A stretch of DNA of 11,414 nt from CAYWBI01 sp964456445 (GCA_964456445.1 CAYWBI010000120.1:1-11414), one strand, 5' to 3'. Counted from the stretch's first letter, positions 1 through 8,383 are shown. Numbers and translations are program-made. Notes: generated by a model not told the origin, from the sequence alone.

Positions 1-294
1 CTAATTATCGGCGCCGGACTGTACAAAGAATGGATTGACGGGCCGGAAGGAATGCGTGTACAAAACTTACCGACATTCTACGGCACTTTAAACTATCAAA
101 TTAAAAGACAGAAAAACGCGTACCGGGTTGAGCTAAAGGGCTCGGTAAAACTGCCAAAGGGGAAGCTGTTTTTGAAAAATTTTCGAGAAAGCAAACCTAA
201 AAAGGTCATTGTAAACGGTAAACCGCTCAAAGATTTTGATGATAAAATAATTAGCATTAAACAGTTCCCGGCAAAGGTACTGATTCAATATTAA
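1..294 (+). CDS. C-terminal end of a putative glycoside hydrolase (5'-truncated by window)
   Basis: Frame 1 is open from the first base to a TAA at 292-294, giving 97 residues of a protein that begins outside the window. The fragment opens with a hydrophobic LIIGAGLYKEWIDG stretch, then LPTFYGTLNYQI, then alternating basic/hydrophobic strands ending in VIVNGKPLKDFDD and a strand-like FPAKVLIQY tail. This resembles the junction between a catalytic barrel and the closing beta-sandwich of large (alpha/alpha)6-type glycoside hydrolases, where a 'VNGK' strand near the C-terminus is common. The family assignment rests on overall resemblance only; no catalytic residue lies in the visible part. A sugar symporter gene follows 108 bp downstream on the same strand, which fits a saccharide-use locus. 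The internal ATG at 52 is unlikely to be a start, because the frame continues upstream without a break. Confidence 0.6.
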   Translation, partial: LIIGAGLYKEWIDGPEGMRVQNLPTFYGTLNYQIKRQKNAYRVELKGSVKLPKGKLFLKNFRESKPKKVIVNGKPLKDFDDKIISIKQFPAKVLIQY

Positions 295-402
295 AATGAT
301 GTAAGACGCAGACGGTGTTTGTTCTTGTAAATGCTTTATTTTACTATCCGCCGCCGTCAGACCAGATATTACGGAATGTTCTACTTAAAACAACAGGTGA
401 CT

Positions 403-2181
403 ATGGAACCCCAAAAGCATCATATTACCGCCGCAGAAGATAAACTTCCATTCATTCAGAAATTCGGTTATGGGATGGGGGCGCTGGTGACCATCGTTTC
501 CGTTAATTCCTTAATGAATTTATCCAGTCTTGTCTATATCGATATGCTGAAGATGAGTCCCATTTTGTTTGGAATAGCCGCCGCCATTCCCAGGGTATGG
601 GATTTTATCTCGGACCCTATTGCCGGCAATATTTCGGACAATACCCGTTCACGTTTTGGGCGGCGTATTCCTTATGTGCTTTTTGGCGGCATCTTTGTGG
701 GGATTGCATTTGCAGCCGTGTTCTGGGTTCCTAATGCCGAAGATAATCTGATTCACACAAAACAGTTTAGTGAATCTGTTCAGGCAGAAAATGGACGATT
801 AAAGATTCCTTATGTCCTTTCGGAAAGCGGGTACACACTGCCCGGCGCGCCGGAACTTTCTTTTCAGAAGCTGACCGCCCAAAACAGCGAACACACTTCC
901 AAACAGATTGCGGATTCTGTTTCCACTGCCGGCCCAGTATTATTTAACTTAACAGACAAAGGGCAGGATTACCTGAGCTGGTTTGAAATCGCCGCTAAGG
1001 TCGGTGTATTTCATCGAGCCCGGGTGCAGACTGAAAACAATTCATTCGTTTTATCTTCGGAACAAGTCGAAGAACCGCAACGGATTCAGTTAGCCTGGAG
1101 CCATAACGCCCCTGACGCCGACAGCCGGAATGAACGGGACATTTTTGTCTATTTATTGGTGATGTCGCTGATATTTTATACGGCAGTTACCATTTATTCA
1201 GTGCCGCACGGCGCGCTTGGTTTTGAGATGACCGATGATTATCACGAGCGCACACGTGTCTTTGCTTATGCCAGTTTTGTCGGAAACGTGGGCGCCATAA
1301 CTTCCCCCTGGCTGTATGCGCTGGCGAGATGGGGGATTTTTGCAAATGAGATTCAGGGTATAAGATTTGTTTGTGTCGCGATGGGATTAATTCTGATTGC
1401 ATCGGCCGTTATTTGTGCCGTTACTGCAAGGGAAAAGAATTTTCATAAAATAGAAAAACAGGAACGTGTCGGCTTGATTGAAAGCTTTAAAGTAACGACC
1501 AGAAACAAGACCTTTGTTAAGTTAGTGCTGGCCTTTGTGCTGATTATAATCGGCTTCCAGTTTGTAATGGGCTTTAGTAACTTTATTATGATTTATTATG
1601 TTTATCTCGGCGATAAAGACGCCGCTTCAGTGCTGATGGGCTGGAATGGGACCATCTGGGCGGTGACCGGACTGGTGGGGGTTTTACCAATGACCTGGAT
1701 ATCTTCGAAAATTGGTAAAAAGAAAACAGTTATGTTTTCTTTTTCGTTGTTAGTAATCGGCCAAATGCTAAAAATAGTTTGTTACAGTCAAACCTATCCC
1801 TGGTTAACCGTCATTCCCACCATCTTGCTTTCCTGGGGAATGGTGATGTGCTTTTCGTTGGTAAATTCGATGAATGCGGATATCTGTGATGAAGATGAAC
1901 TTAATACGGGGACCCGCCGTGAAGGCAGTTACTACGCGGTTTACGGCTGGTGGTGGAAAGCGGCGGTTTCAATCGCTTACGTAATCAGCGGTTATCTTTT
2001 ACAGTTTACCGGGTATAATGCGAATCTTGCTCAGCAAAGCGTTTCAACTCTGTTTTGGCTGCGTTTTTGGGAAATCAGTTTACCCGCCCTTCTCAGTATT
2101 CTTGCCATTCTTGTATTGAAGAACTATCCTCTAACCGAAGACAGGGCTTATGAAGTTAAAGATTTACTGAAGAACAGATGA
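403..2181 (+). CDS. GPH-family sugar:cation symporter (MFS) with large periplasmic insert
   Basis: Predicted inner-membrane secondary transporter of the glycoside-pentoside-hexuronide:cation symporter family, taking up a sugar or glycoside with Na+ or H+. Family signatures are clear: RVWDFISDPIAGNISDNTRS then FGRR (residues about 64-88, TM2 and loop 2-3), VPHGALGFEMTDDYHERTR (267-285), and NADICDEDELNTGTRREGS (491-509). The protein has 592 residues, against roughly 450-500 for typical members. The excess is a hydrophilic block at about 111-246 between TM3 and TM4, which should face the periplasm. I chose ATG 403 because AGGTGA lies just upstream (395-400) and family N-termini begin shortly before the PFIQKFGYGMG helix; in-frame ATGs at 331 and 376 lack a ribosome site. 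The upstream hydrolase fragment suggests the substrate is that enzyme's product; the exact sugar cannot be read from the sequence. Confidence 0.88.
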   Translation: MEPQKHHITAAEDKLPFIQKFGYGMGALVTIVSVNSLMNLSSLVYIDMLKMSPILFGIAAAIPRVWDFISDPIAGNISDNTRSRFGRRIPYVLFGGIFVGIAFAAVFWVPNAEDNLIHTKQFSESVQAENGRLKIPYVLSESGYTLPGAPELSFQKLTAQNSEHTSKQIADSVSTAGPVLFNLTDKGQDYLSWFEIAAKVGVFHRARVQTENNSFVLSSEQVEEPQRIQLAWSHNAPDADSRNERDIFVYLLVMSLIFYTAVTIYSVPHGALGFEMTDDYHERTRVFAYASFVGNVGAITSPWLYALARWGIFANEIQGIRFVCVAMGLILIASAVICAVTAREKNFHKIEKQERVGLIESFKVTTRNKTFVKLVLAFVLIIIGFQFVMGFSNFIMIYYVYLGDKDAASVLMGWNGTIWAVTGLVGVLPMTWISSKIGKKKTVMFSFSLLVIGQMLKIVCYSQTYPWLTVIPTILLSWGMVMCFSLVNSMNADICDEDELNTGTRREGSYYAVYGWWWKAAVSIAYVISGYLLQFTGYNANLAQQSVSTLFWLRFWEISLPALLSILAILVLKNYPLTEDRAYEVKDLLKNR

Positions 2182-2201
2182 GACGCTGCCGACAGGGCCT
2201 T

Positions 2202-2250
2202 GGTACGGGAATAGCGCTTGCGTATAAAGCTGCTACCCACCTATTTTTTT
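2202..2250 (+). terminator. Bulged intrinsic terminator after the symporter gene
   Basis: Twenty bases past the symporter stop, the sequence can fold as GGT/ACC, GGG/CCC, TAGC/GCTA and GCTT/AAGC: 14 pairs with two 2-nt bulges and one 1-nt bulge around a 7-nt loop at 2220-2226. The stem ends at 2241 and is followed by TATTTTTTT (2242-2250). The pairing was found by eye; the bulges lower its stability, but position and T-tract fit Rho-independent termination for plus-strand transcription. In the other direction no T-tract follows, so it would not end thr operon transcripts. Confidence 0.6.
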
Positions 2251-2295
2251 GTTTATCGGGCATAATTGCTTTTGTAAACTAACCAGGAGGTTCTT

Positions 2296-2367
2296 ATGAA
2301 AGCCAAAGTGAGACAAATATTCGAAGTGATATTTTATGCACCTGCAATTACGGAGAGCAGCCTGTGA
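2296..2367 (+). CDS. Possible 23-residue small ORF behind a perfect Shine-Dalgarno
   Basis: A consensus AGGAGG (2285-2290) sits 5 bases before ATG 2296. The reading frame encodes 23 residues, beginning MKAKVRQIFEVIFYAP and ending at TGA 2365-2367. The peptide has a basic start and a short hydrophobic middle (IFEVIFYAPAI), too short for a confident membrane helix. I recognise no family. It lies alone in the 261-bp space between the symporter terminator and the 3' end of thrC, and I see no convincing promoter directly upstream. It may be a genuine small protein, the remnant 5' end of a decayed gene, or chance. The rest of this gap (2368-2442) holds nothing I can identify, including no clear terminator for thrC. 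Confidence 0.3.
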   Translation: MKAKVRQIFEVIFYAPAITESSL

Positions 2368-2442
2368 ACCAATCTTAGGGCCCTTTACTGTTTTTGGTAG
2401 TTCGCGGCTAATAATTGTTTTGCGAGATGTTTCTGTATCCCT

Positions 2443-3750
2443 TTATCCCCGGTCCAGAAGAAACTGTTTAAAATCATCAAAGTTTGCTGAAAGCGGCAAT
2501 GCGGTTTTGGCCCGTTTCATAAAGGCCTCTAAGCGGACCGGTAGCGCGATATCCTGTAAAACCTCTGCGGAGACGACGTCCCCGAACTTTGCCGGGTGTG
2601 CGGTTTCCAGGATAATACCGGTCGTATCATCCCGGTAAACCTGCATGTATTCCATCAATCCAAGAAAAGCAACTGCACCATGTGGATCCAGAAGATAATT
2701 ATATTTCTTAAAAACGTTCTTTATCGTCTGACGGGTTTCTGCATCCGAAAAGGAGTGGGAAAATACCATACGGCGCAGGGTGTTCACATTGCCAGCAAAT
2801 AGATCGATTATACGACCAAGGTTACTGGGGTCGCCAACATCCATTGCATTGGATATGGTGGGTATTGATGGCGCAGGTTTATAATTCCCGCTCAAAAGAT
2901 ACCTGGGAAAAACCGCATTGGCATTAACTGCGGCAACAAAACGCTGTACGGGCAATCCCATTCTCCGGGCGATCAAGCCGGCGGTAAGATTTCCAAAATT
3001 TCCACTCGGTACGGAAAAAACAGGTGGTTTATATTTATTCCTTCCTAGTTGTCCCATTGCATGAAAATAATAAAAGCTCTGAGGCAGCAGACGCCCGATG
3101 TTTATGGAGTTGGCGGATGAGAGCTGTAAACACCGGTTCAGCTCATCATCCATAAAAGCCGATTTTACCAAACGTTGACAATCATCAAAGGTGCCGGCCA
3201 CTTCCAGTGTTGTAATGTTTTTATCCAACGTTGCGATTTGTTGTTCCTGAACCGGGCTAACCTTACCCGACGGGTATAAAATTACTACCTGGATACCAGG
3301 CACATCATAAAACCCCTGAGCCACCGCGCTGCCCGTATCGCCGGAGGTGGCCACTAAAATATGTAAGGTTTTTTCCTGGTTGCCGTGCAGCTTTGCAAGT
3401 AAATGGGCCATAAAACGTGCGCCGATATCCTTGAATGCGAGCGTCGGTCCATGAAAAAGTTCCAGCGCATAAACATTGTCATGAATCTGTTTTAAAGGTG
3501 TATCGAAGGTAATGGAATTCTCAACAACCCAGCGGATATCCGCAGCGCTAAGTGTATCATTTAAAAAAGGTGTACAAACCTTGATCCCAATGTCCTGCAG
3601 GGTCATATCCGGCAAGGCCCTAAAAAAAGATTCCGGCAAACGCGGGATGGCCTCCGGCATGTACAATCCCTTATCTGGTGGCATTGCACGAATGACGGCT
3701 TCTTTTAAGCTGGTTTTGGGTGATTGATGTTTAGTGCTGTAAAACTTCAT
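2443..3750 (-). CDS. thrC: Threonine synthase
   Basis: PLP enzyme that converts O-phospho-L-homoserine to L-threonine, the last step of threonine synthesis, in the cytoplasm. The 435-residue product matches the E. coli-type (long) threonine synthase length of about 430. The N-terminus MKFYSTKHQSPKTSLKEAV is typical, as is DKGLYMPEAIP (26-36). The PLP lysine lies in FHGPTLAFKD as K107, the same number as in the E. coli enzyme. ATSGDTGSA supplies the phosphate-binding loop, and VPSGNFGN follows. I start at ATG 3750, with AGGT a few bases upstream. The frame extends to a TTG at 3786, but that adds 12 residues not typical of the family. It is the last gene of the thrA-asd-thrB-thrC operon, 51 bp after thrB, and runs towards the symporter gene. 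Confidence 0.96.
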   Translation of the reverse strand: MKFYSTKHQSPKTSLKEAVIRAMPPDKGLYMPEAIPRLPESFFRALPDMTLQDIGIKVCTPFLNDTLSAADIRWVVENSITFDTPLKQIHDNVYALELFHGPTLAFKDIGARFMAHLLAKLHGNQEKTLHILVATSGDTGSAVAQGFYDVPGIQVVILYPSGKVSPVQEQQIATLDKNITTLEVAGTFDDCQRLVKSAFMDDELNRCLQLSSANSINIGRLLPQSFYYFHAMGQLGRNKYKPPVFSVPSGNFGNLTAGLIARRMGLPVQRFVAAVNANAVFPRYLLSGNYKPAPSIPTISNAMDVGDPSNLGRIIDLFAGNVNTLRRMVFSHSFSDAETRQTIKNVFKKYNYLLDPHGAVAFLGLMEYMQVYRDDTTGIILETAHPAKFGDVVSAEVLQDIALPVRLEAFMKRAKTALPLSANFDDFKQFLLDRG

Positions 3751-3801
3751 CTTGTACCTGATTTGTTCTGATGTACCGTTCTGCAATTCCGGTATCCGGT
3801 T

Positions 3802-4743
3802 TTATTCCGGTAGTATTTCCGCACCAGTCCGTCGAATTGTTCCCGACCATATTTCATTCTTAATTCCCTTGATTTTGCAAACATCCCGCAAGGCTGAAGC
3901 AACTTTTTCCGACGCGGATTTTGACGGGCAAAAGGAAAATACCGATGGACCGCTCCCGGATATATTGAAGGTCAACGCGCCATTTTGCAGAGCCGTTTTT
4001 TTTATAAATTCAAAATGTGGAATATTTACAGACCGTACAGGTTCGGCGATAAAATCCTGCATGGAACGGGCCAGAAGTCCCAAATCCACACAATGCAGGG
4101 CATGGACCAGCGCCCCCAAATGGGCGCTCTGCTTTACTGCAATTTTTAAGGAAACCGATTGTGGCAATGCTTCGCGTGCCTCACGGGTTTTTACTTCCAC
4201 CCAGGGGTGCAACAAAGTATAAAAAAGGTTTTCAGGAACCGGCAGGTTCAATACTTCCGGAGGATCAACCGAACGGGAAAGGAGCAAGCCGCCCATCAGG
4301 GCAGGTGCGGCATTATCTGCATGGGCGCTTCCACTGATAAAAGTTTCCGAACAGATCACGCATTCGAGTAAGCCCGGCTGATCAAGCGGTTTGCCCAACA
4401 AATGGTTTACCGCCATTACCGCAGCTGCGGCAGATGCGGCGCTGGAACCCATCCCGCTTGCAAAGGGCATTTTTTTTTCGATCCGCAGGGCAATGCCCGG
4501 GCCGGTATATCCGGTCTTTTTCAATAAAGCATTTACAGCAATACCGGCGGTGTTTTCCCGCGGGTCACGTGGCAATAACCCATTATCCCCGCAGATCTCT
4601 TCGATAGTCAGCGAAGATATGCCGGTATCCAGCTGGGCAGTTACCACATCCCCGGGGCCATCCAAAGCAAAACCCAGTACATCAAAACCACATCCCAGGT
4701 TGGAAACAGAAGCCGGGGCAAAGGCGCGCACTTTATTACTCAT
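3802..4743 (-). CDS. thrB: Homoserine kinase
   Basis: GHMP-superfamily kinase that phosphorylates L-homoserine with ATP to O-phosphohomoserine, the substrate of ThrC. The product has 313 residues, a normal ThrB length. Visible family signatures are the N-terminal FAPASVSNLGCGFDVLGFAL (8-27), the ATP-binding PFASGMGSSAASAAAA loop (93-108) and the C-terminal GHMP motif FNISGSGPSVFSF (259-271). I choose ATG 4743 because residue 1 then matches the usual ThrB start; the frame extends upstream to 4776, but those 11 residues lie inside asd. ATG 4743 overlaps the end of asd by 8 bp (ATGAGTAA on the minus strand), which predicts translational coupling, and AGGG lies a short way upstream. A run of nine A residues (coding sense) stands just before the ATP loop. 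Confidence 0.96.
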   Translation of the reverse strand: MSNKVRAFAPASVSNLGCGFDVLGFALDGPGDVVTAQLDTGISSLTIEEICGDNGLLPRDPRENTAGIAVNALLKKTGYTGPGIALRIEKKMPFASGMGSSAASAAAAVMAVNHLLGKPLDQPGLLECVICSETFISGSAHADNAAPALMGGLLLSRSVDPPEVLNLPVPENLFYTLLHPWVEVKTREAREALPQSVSLKIAVKQSAHLGALVHALHCVDLGLLARSMQDFIAEPVRSVNIPHFEFIKKTALQNGALTFNISGSGPSVFSFCPSKSASEKVASALRDVCKIKGIKNEIWSGTIRRTGAEILPE

Positions 4744-5776
4744 TAAGATATCCCTTTTTATAAAGCAGTTCCGCATTCAGGATGGCTCCGCCCGCCGCGC
4801 CGCGTATGGTGTTGTGTACCAGCAGCGTAAAGCGGAAATCCATAACCGGGCAAGACCGAAGGCGCCCGATGCTGACGGTCATGCCCCCGTTGATCATACG
4901 GTGCAGACGTGGCTGAGGGTAATTTTCTTCGTTAAAATAGATGAGCGGTCTTTGCGGGGCGGATGGTAAGCCATCGACCGCATCGGAGCGGAAATCCTGC
5001 CAGGCGGCAATTACATCCCTGGCCATGGCTTTTGATGTTAGTTTAACCGAAACATTTTCCAAATGTCCATTGCTTAAAGCCACCCGGTTGCATTGTGCGC
5101 TTATTTTAAACTTCTCTATCTCAATGCCGTGTGCATTTATCCGCCCCAAAATTTTTAACGGTTCACTTTCTAACTTTTCCTCCTCGCCGGCAATAAAGGG
5201 CAGCACATTATCCAGAATATCCAGGGAAGGAACGCCGGGATAACCGGCCCCGGACAAGGCCTGCATGGTCATGACCTGTACGGATTCCAATCCAAAATTA
5301 TCGTGCAGAGGTTTTAAGGCGAGAACCAAACCGGTCGTGGAACAATTCGGATTGGTGATGATAAATCCTCTGCCATATTGCTGGCGTTTTATCAAGGGCA
5401 GATGTTGCGCGTTTATTTCCGGTACCATCAAGGGGACGTCGTGTTCCATCCGGTGGTTTTTAGCGTTCGAAACCACAACATGCCCGGCTGTGGCGAAAGC
5501 CGTTTCCAGTTCTCCGGCAACTGTGGCGTCCAGCCCGGAAAACACAAGCTTGCCGGGCAGTCCGGGGAGGCATTCCCTGACGACCATGTCGCCGTATCTT
5601 TGCGCCAAGGGGTTCGGGCTCAGCCAGTTTGCGGCATCAAGGTATTCTTTTCCGGCCGATCGTTTCGAAGCGGCCAGGGCTGCAATCTCAAACCATGGAT
5701 GGTCTTGTAACAATTCTATAAAGTTTTGGCCCACGCTACCCGTGGCGCCAAGAACAGCTACCGGAATCTTTTTCAT
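4736..5776 (-). CDS. asd: Aspartate-semialdehyde dehydrogenase (archaeal/fungal-type)
   Basis: Reduces aspartyl-4-phosphate to aspartate 4-semialdehyde with NADPH, linking the two activities of the upstream fusion protein. The product has 346 residues. The Rossmann nucleotide motif VAVLGATGSVGQ is at 6-17, the catalytic cysteine is C145 in TNPNCSTTGL, and the general-base histidine is H238 in CNRVALSNGH. The NPNCSTTGLVLALKPL context and overall pattern fit the archaeal/fungal subfamily rather than the E. coli-type enzyme; this subtype call is from memory of the motifs. The start ATG 5776 has AGGG about six bases upstream and lies 21 bp after the thrA stop. Its end overlaps thrB. Asd also feeds lysine and methionine synthesis, so placing it inside a thr operon ties a shared step to threonine-gene expression. 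Confidence 0.95.
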   Translation of the reverse strand: MKKIPVAVLGATGSVGQNFIELLQDHPWFEIAALAASKRSAGKEYLDAANWLSPNPLAQRYGDMVVRECLPGLPGKLVFSGLDATVAGELETAFATAGHVVVSNAKNHRMEHDVPLMVPEINAQHLPLIKRQQYGRGFIITNPNCSTTGLVLALKPLHDNFGLESVQVMTMQALSGAGYPGVPSLDILDNVLPFIAGEEEKLESEPLKILGRINAHGIEIEKFKISAQCNRVALSNGHLENVSVKLTSKAMARDVIAAWQDFRSDAVDGLPSAPQRPLIYFNEENYPQPRLHRMINGGMTVSIGRLRSCPVMDFRFTLLVHNTIRGAAGGAILNAELLYKKGYLNE

Positions 5777-5797
5777 CCTAAGCCCTGTTTTTAAACA

Positions 5798-8203
5798 TCA
5801 TGAATTTTGCATAGCGATATCATTTAATACGGCCGACGCCGTAACGGACGCCCCGGCGCCCATCCCGCGGATAATCAATGGTGTTTTGTTGTAATTTCGG
5901 CTATGAATTACAAGCATACTTTCACCCGCCCCAAGACGGTAAAAAGGATGCTCCGGCCCTATTTCATCCAAACCGGCACGCAGGCCGTCGGAATCAAAGA
6001 CCGCGCTATAACACAATTCATTTCCGCTTTTTACGGCTTTGTTGCGCAACTTGTCAAAATAAGCATCCGCATCTTCGAGCCGTTTAAAAAAGGTATCCAA
6101 GTCCGGGGCATTTACACACTCTTGTGGAAGGAACCCCTCTTGTTTGATATCCGCCCACCCGGCTTGCACACTGCACTCTCTGGCAATGATTAAAATCTTT
6201 CGCGCCACATCGGTCCCGTTTAAATCCAAACGCGGGTCCGGCTCGGTGAACCCCGCTTCACGGGCCTGTTTTACGGTTTCACTAAACCTGCCCCCTGCGT
6301 TAAATCGGGAAAAGATAAAACCCAGTGAACCGGACAATACCGCTTCTACTTTTCTAACCGTGTCCCCGCAGCGCCGCAGCATGCGAAAGGTGGATATGAC
6401 CGGTAAGCCCGCCCCAACGGTCGCTTCATAATTAAGCGCTACGCCGCTGTTCCTGGCCAGCTCATGCAAAGTTTCATATCGTTTAAACGATTGTGCAAAG
6501 GCAATTTTATTGGCGGCGACCACGGATATTTTCCGGCGTAATGCTTTTTCATAAAGCCCGGATATTTCTTCATCAGCGGTACAGTCCACCAGAACTCCGC
6601 CAGGGGGAATGGCGTCAAGAAATTCGACCGCATTCATTTTTTTGGGTGAAGCATTCAGGCCTTCACGCCAGAAGTTTAAATCTATGCCGGTACCGTCTAT
6701 GTACATTTTCCGGCTGTTGGCCAATCCACACACCAATGGAGCGTTTGCCTTTAAAGCCTGTATCTGAAGGAGCAATTCGGCGCCAACGCCACCGCAGCCA
6801 ATTAGAAATACGGGCAGGTGCTTTCCGGAGATGAAGGCGCCATGCACCACATTCAATGCGCGGTTTAATAGTTTTTTATCCAGTGCCACGGAAACATTAA
6901 GTTCTGACGATCCCTGGGCAATGGCATAGACATTGATACCGTTTTGCCCCAATGCCTGGAACAGCCTGGCTGCAATCCCCGGTACATGGCGCATGTTCTG
7001 TCCCACCACTGCCAGGATGGATAAAGCTTTTTGTACTTTAAGCTTATCCATTTCTCGTGCTTTTATTTCATGACGAAAGCCGTTCTCGATTGCCCTGCGC
7101 GCCAGCCCGACATCGGCCGGATTCAGCGCCACGCAAATTGAATGCTCGGAAGAGGCCTGAGTGATCAGAATAATATTGATTTCCACTACGGCCAGTAAGT
7201 CAAACAAACGGGCCGCGATCCCGGGCACGCCGACCATACCGCTGCCTTCGATGGTCAGCAGTGCGATATCATGGATAGCGGTGATCCCCGTGACCGTACA
7301 TTTTTCACCGCCGCCCTCCCGGTTGATTACGGTACCGGGAAAAGAGGTATCAAAAGTGTTCAGAATTCGAATGGAAATATTTTTTTCCATCGCCGGTTGG
7401 ATGGTTGGCGGATAAAGCACACCTGCACCGAAATGCGAAAGTTCCATGGCCTCCTGGTAGGTGATTGCAGAAAGTGGACGGGCGTCACGTACTACCGCCG
7501 GATTAGCGGTCATTACCCCGTTTACATCGGTCCAGATTTGCACTTCGGGGGCCTCGAGTGCGCTGGCCAGAACAGCTGCTGTATAGTCCGATCCCCCACG
7601 CCCCAGGGTGGTAAGCACGCCATCTGTCGTAGATGCGATAAACCCCGTGACGACATGTATTTTTCCCTTTTGGGCAAAGGCTTGTCGAATCCCGTCATGA
7701 CTCTGTTCGATATTTATACGGGCGCCTCCAAAACGGTCATCACTGATCAGGAAAGAGCTTGCGTCCTGGAAACGGGCATCCATTCCAAGGCTCTTGAAAA
7801 ACACAGCTATAACCGTAGCTGAAAACCGCTCACCAAATCCAAGGATCAAATCATGTATGCGCGGCGAACATTCCCGTAGTAAATATGCCCCCCGGGCCGA
7901 TTCTTTTAAACGCTTTAAAAACGGATCGATTGCCGACAGTCCCTGATCCAATGCTTCCGGCATCAGGCTTTTTATCATAGCGGTGTGCCGCTGTTCAATA
8001 TCGGCAAGAATGTCTTCATAGCCGGGGTCATGTGCCGGGGCTGCTTCGGAGAGGCGTTGTAATTGGTCGGTAATTCCGGCAAAAGCCGAGACGACAACAA
8101 CGATTTTATCCGATTTTTTATTTTGACTTTGTACGATGCGTGCAACCCGCCGGATATTTTCCGCACTTCCAACGGAGCTGCCGCCAAATTTTAAAACCCG
8201 CAT
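5798..8203 (-). CDS. thrA: Bifunctional aspartokinase / homoserine dehydrogenase
   Basis: Catalyses the first and third steps from aspartate to threonine: phosphorylation of aspartate, and NAD(P)H-dependent reduction of aspartate semialdehyde to homoserine. The 801 residues compare with about 820 for E. coli ThrA. The kinase occupies about 1-300: KFGGSSVGSAENI (5-17), GRGGSDYTAAVL (201-212), WTDVNGVMTANP (224-235). Two ACT-type regulatory repeats follow, around 313-360 and 394-442, each with a VPGIAARLF core, suggesting allosteric control by threonine. The dehydrogenase starts near 463 with GCGGVG (469-474). Its catalytic region has EPDPRLDLNGTDVARK, where E654, D665 and K669 match the known active-site set of yeast homoserine dehydrogenase. 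ATG 8203 is chosen for AGGAGA at ideal spacing and for the family start MRVLKFGG; the 39-residue in-frame extension to 8320 has no ribosome site. First gene of the operon. Confidence 0.97.
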   Translation of the reverse strand: MRVLKFGGSSVGSAENIRRVARIVQSQNKKSDKIVVVVSAFAGITDQLQRLSEAAPAHDPGYEDILADIEQRHTAMIKSLMPEALDQGLSAIDPFLKRLKESARGAYLLRECSPRIHDLILGFGERFSATVIAVFFKSLGMDARFQDASSFLISDDRFGGARINIEQSHDGIRQAFAQKGKIHVVTGFIASTTDGVLTTLGRGGSDYTAAVLASALEAPEVQIWTDVNGVMTANPAVVRDARPLSAITYQEAMELSHFGAGVLYPPTIQPAMEKNISIRILNTFDTSFPGTVINREGGGEKCTVTGITAIHDIALLTIEGSGMVGVPGIAARLFDLLAVVEINIILITQASSEHSICVALNPADVGLARRAIENGFRHEIKAREMDKLKVQKALSILAVVGQNMRHVPGIAARLFQALGQNGINVYAIAQGSSELNVSVALDKKLLNRALNVVHGAFISGKHLPVFLIGCGGVGAELLLQIQALKANAPLVCGLANSRKMYIDGTGIDLNFWREGLNASPKKMNAVEFLDAIPPGGVLVDCTADEEISGLYEKALRRKISVVAANKIAFAQSFKRYETLHELARNSGVALNYEATVGAGLPVISTFRMLRRCGDTVRKVEAVLSGSLGFIFSRFNAGGRFSETVKQAREAGFTEPDPRLDLNGTDVARKILIIARECSVQAGWADIKQEGFLPQECVNAPDLDTFFKRLEDADAYFDKLRNKAVKSGNELCYSAVFDSDGLRAGLDEIGPEHPFYRLGAGESMLVIHSRNYNKTPLIIRGMGAGASVTASAVLNDIAMQNS

Positions 8204-8354
8204 TCTTTTCTCCTGTTGGAAGTAAAATAAGTGAGGCCGCCATAAAGTGCGAAAATTTTTTCCGCTTTTCGGTAAAAACCTACAACACAATCCCAATCCA
8301 GGTTGTTCATACCGCCCCATGTCTTGGTTGATATTTTGTAATCTTTAAAACCGG

Positions 8355-8383
8355 TTGCCTAAATATCCAAGCTGTGGTAAAAT
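8355..8383 (+). promoter_or_regulatory. Sigma70-like promoter for the CstA-family gene
   Basis: TTGCCT (8355-8360) and TAAAAT (8378-8383) are separated by exactly 17 bases, and TGG directly precedes the -10, giving an extended -10. Transcription would start near 8390, leaving about 85 bases of leader before ATG 8474. It lies in the 270-bp divergent region shared with thrA. On the minus strand I see only weak candidates for the thr promoter (for example TTAAAT and TATTTA, 16 bases apart, across the same stretch). Confidence 0.6.

Noticed and set aside
3751..3801. Repeated CCGGAA/CCGGAT words and GGTACA pair in the thrB-thrC gap, considered as an internal promoter or hairpin.
   Set aside because: Copies are short and irregular; no credible stem with a T-tract or -35/-10 pair was found.
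5265..5894. Long plus-strand open frames opposite asd, thrA, thrB and thrC (such as 5265-5894, 4391-4969 and 7271-7822).
   Set aside because: They lie antisense to genes with complete catalytic motifs, have low-complexity shadow-like composition and no ribosome sites or recognisable domains.
8249..8265. AT-rich near-palindrome GCGAAAATTTTTTCCGC in the thrA leader, considered as an operator or attenuator stem.
   Set aside because: Only 12 of 17 positions are symmetric, the stem would be mostly A-T, and no T-run follows in the thr direction.
8204..8320. In-frame 39-residue N-terminal extension of ThrA from ATG 8320.
   Set aside because: No ribosome site precedes it, while ATG 8203 has AGGAGA and gives the conserved aspartokinase start MRVLKFGG.
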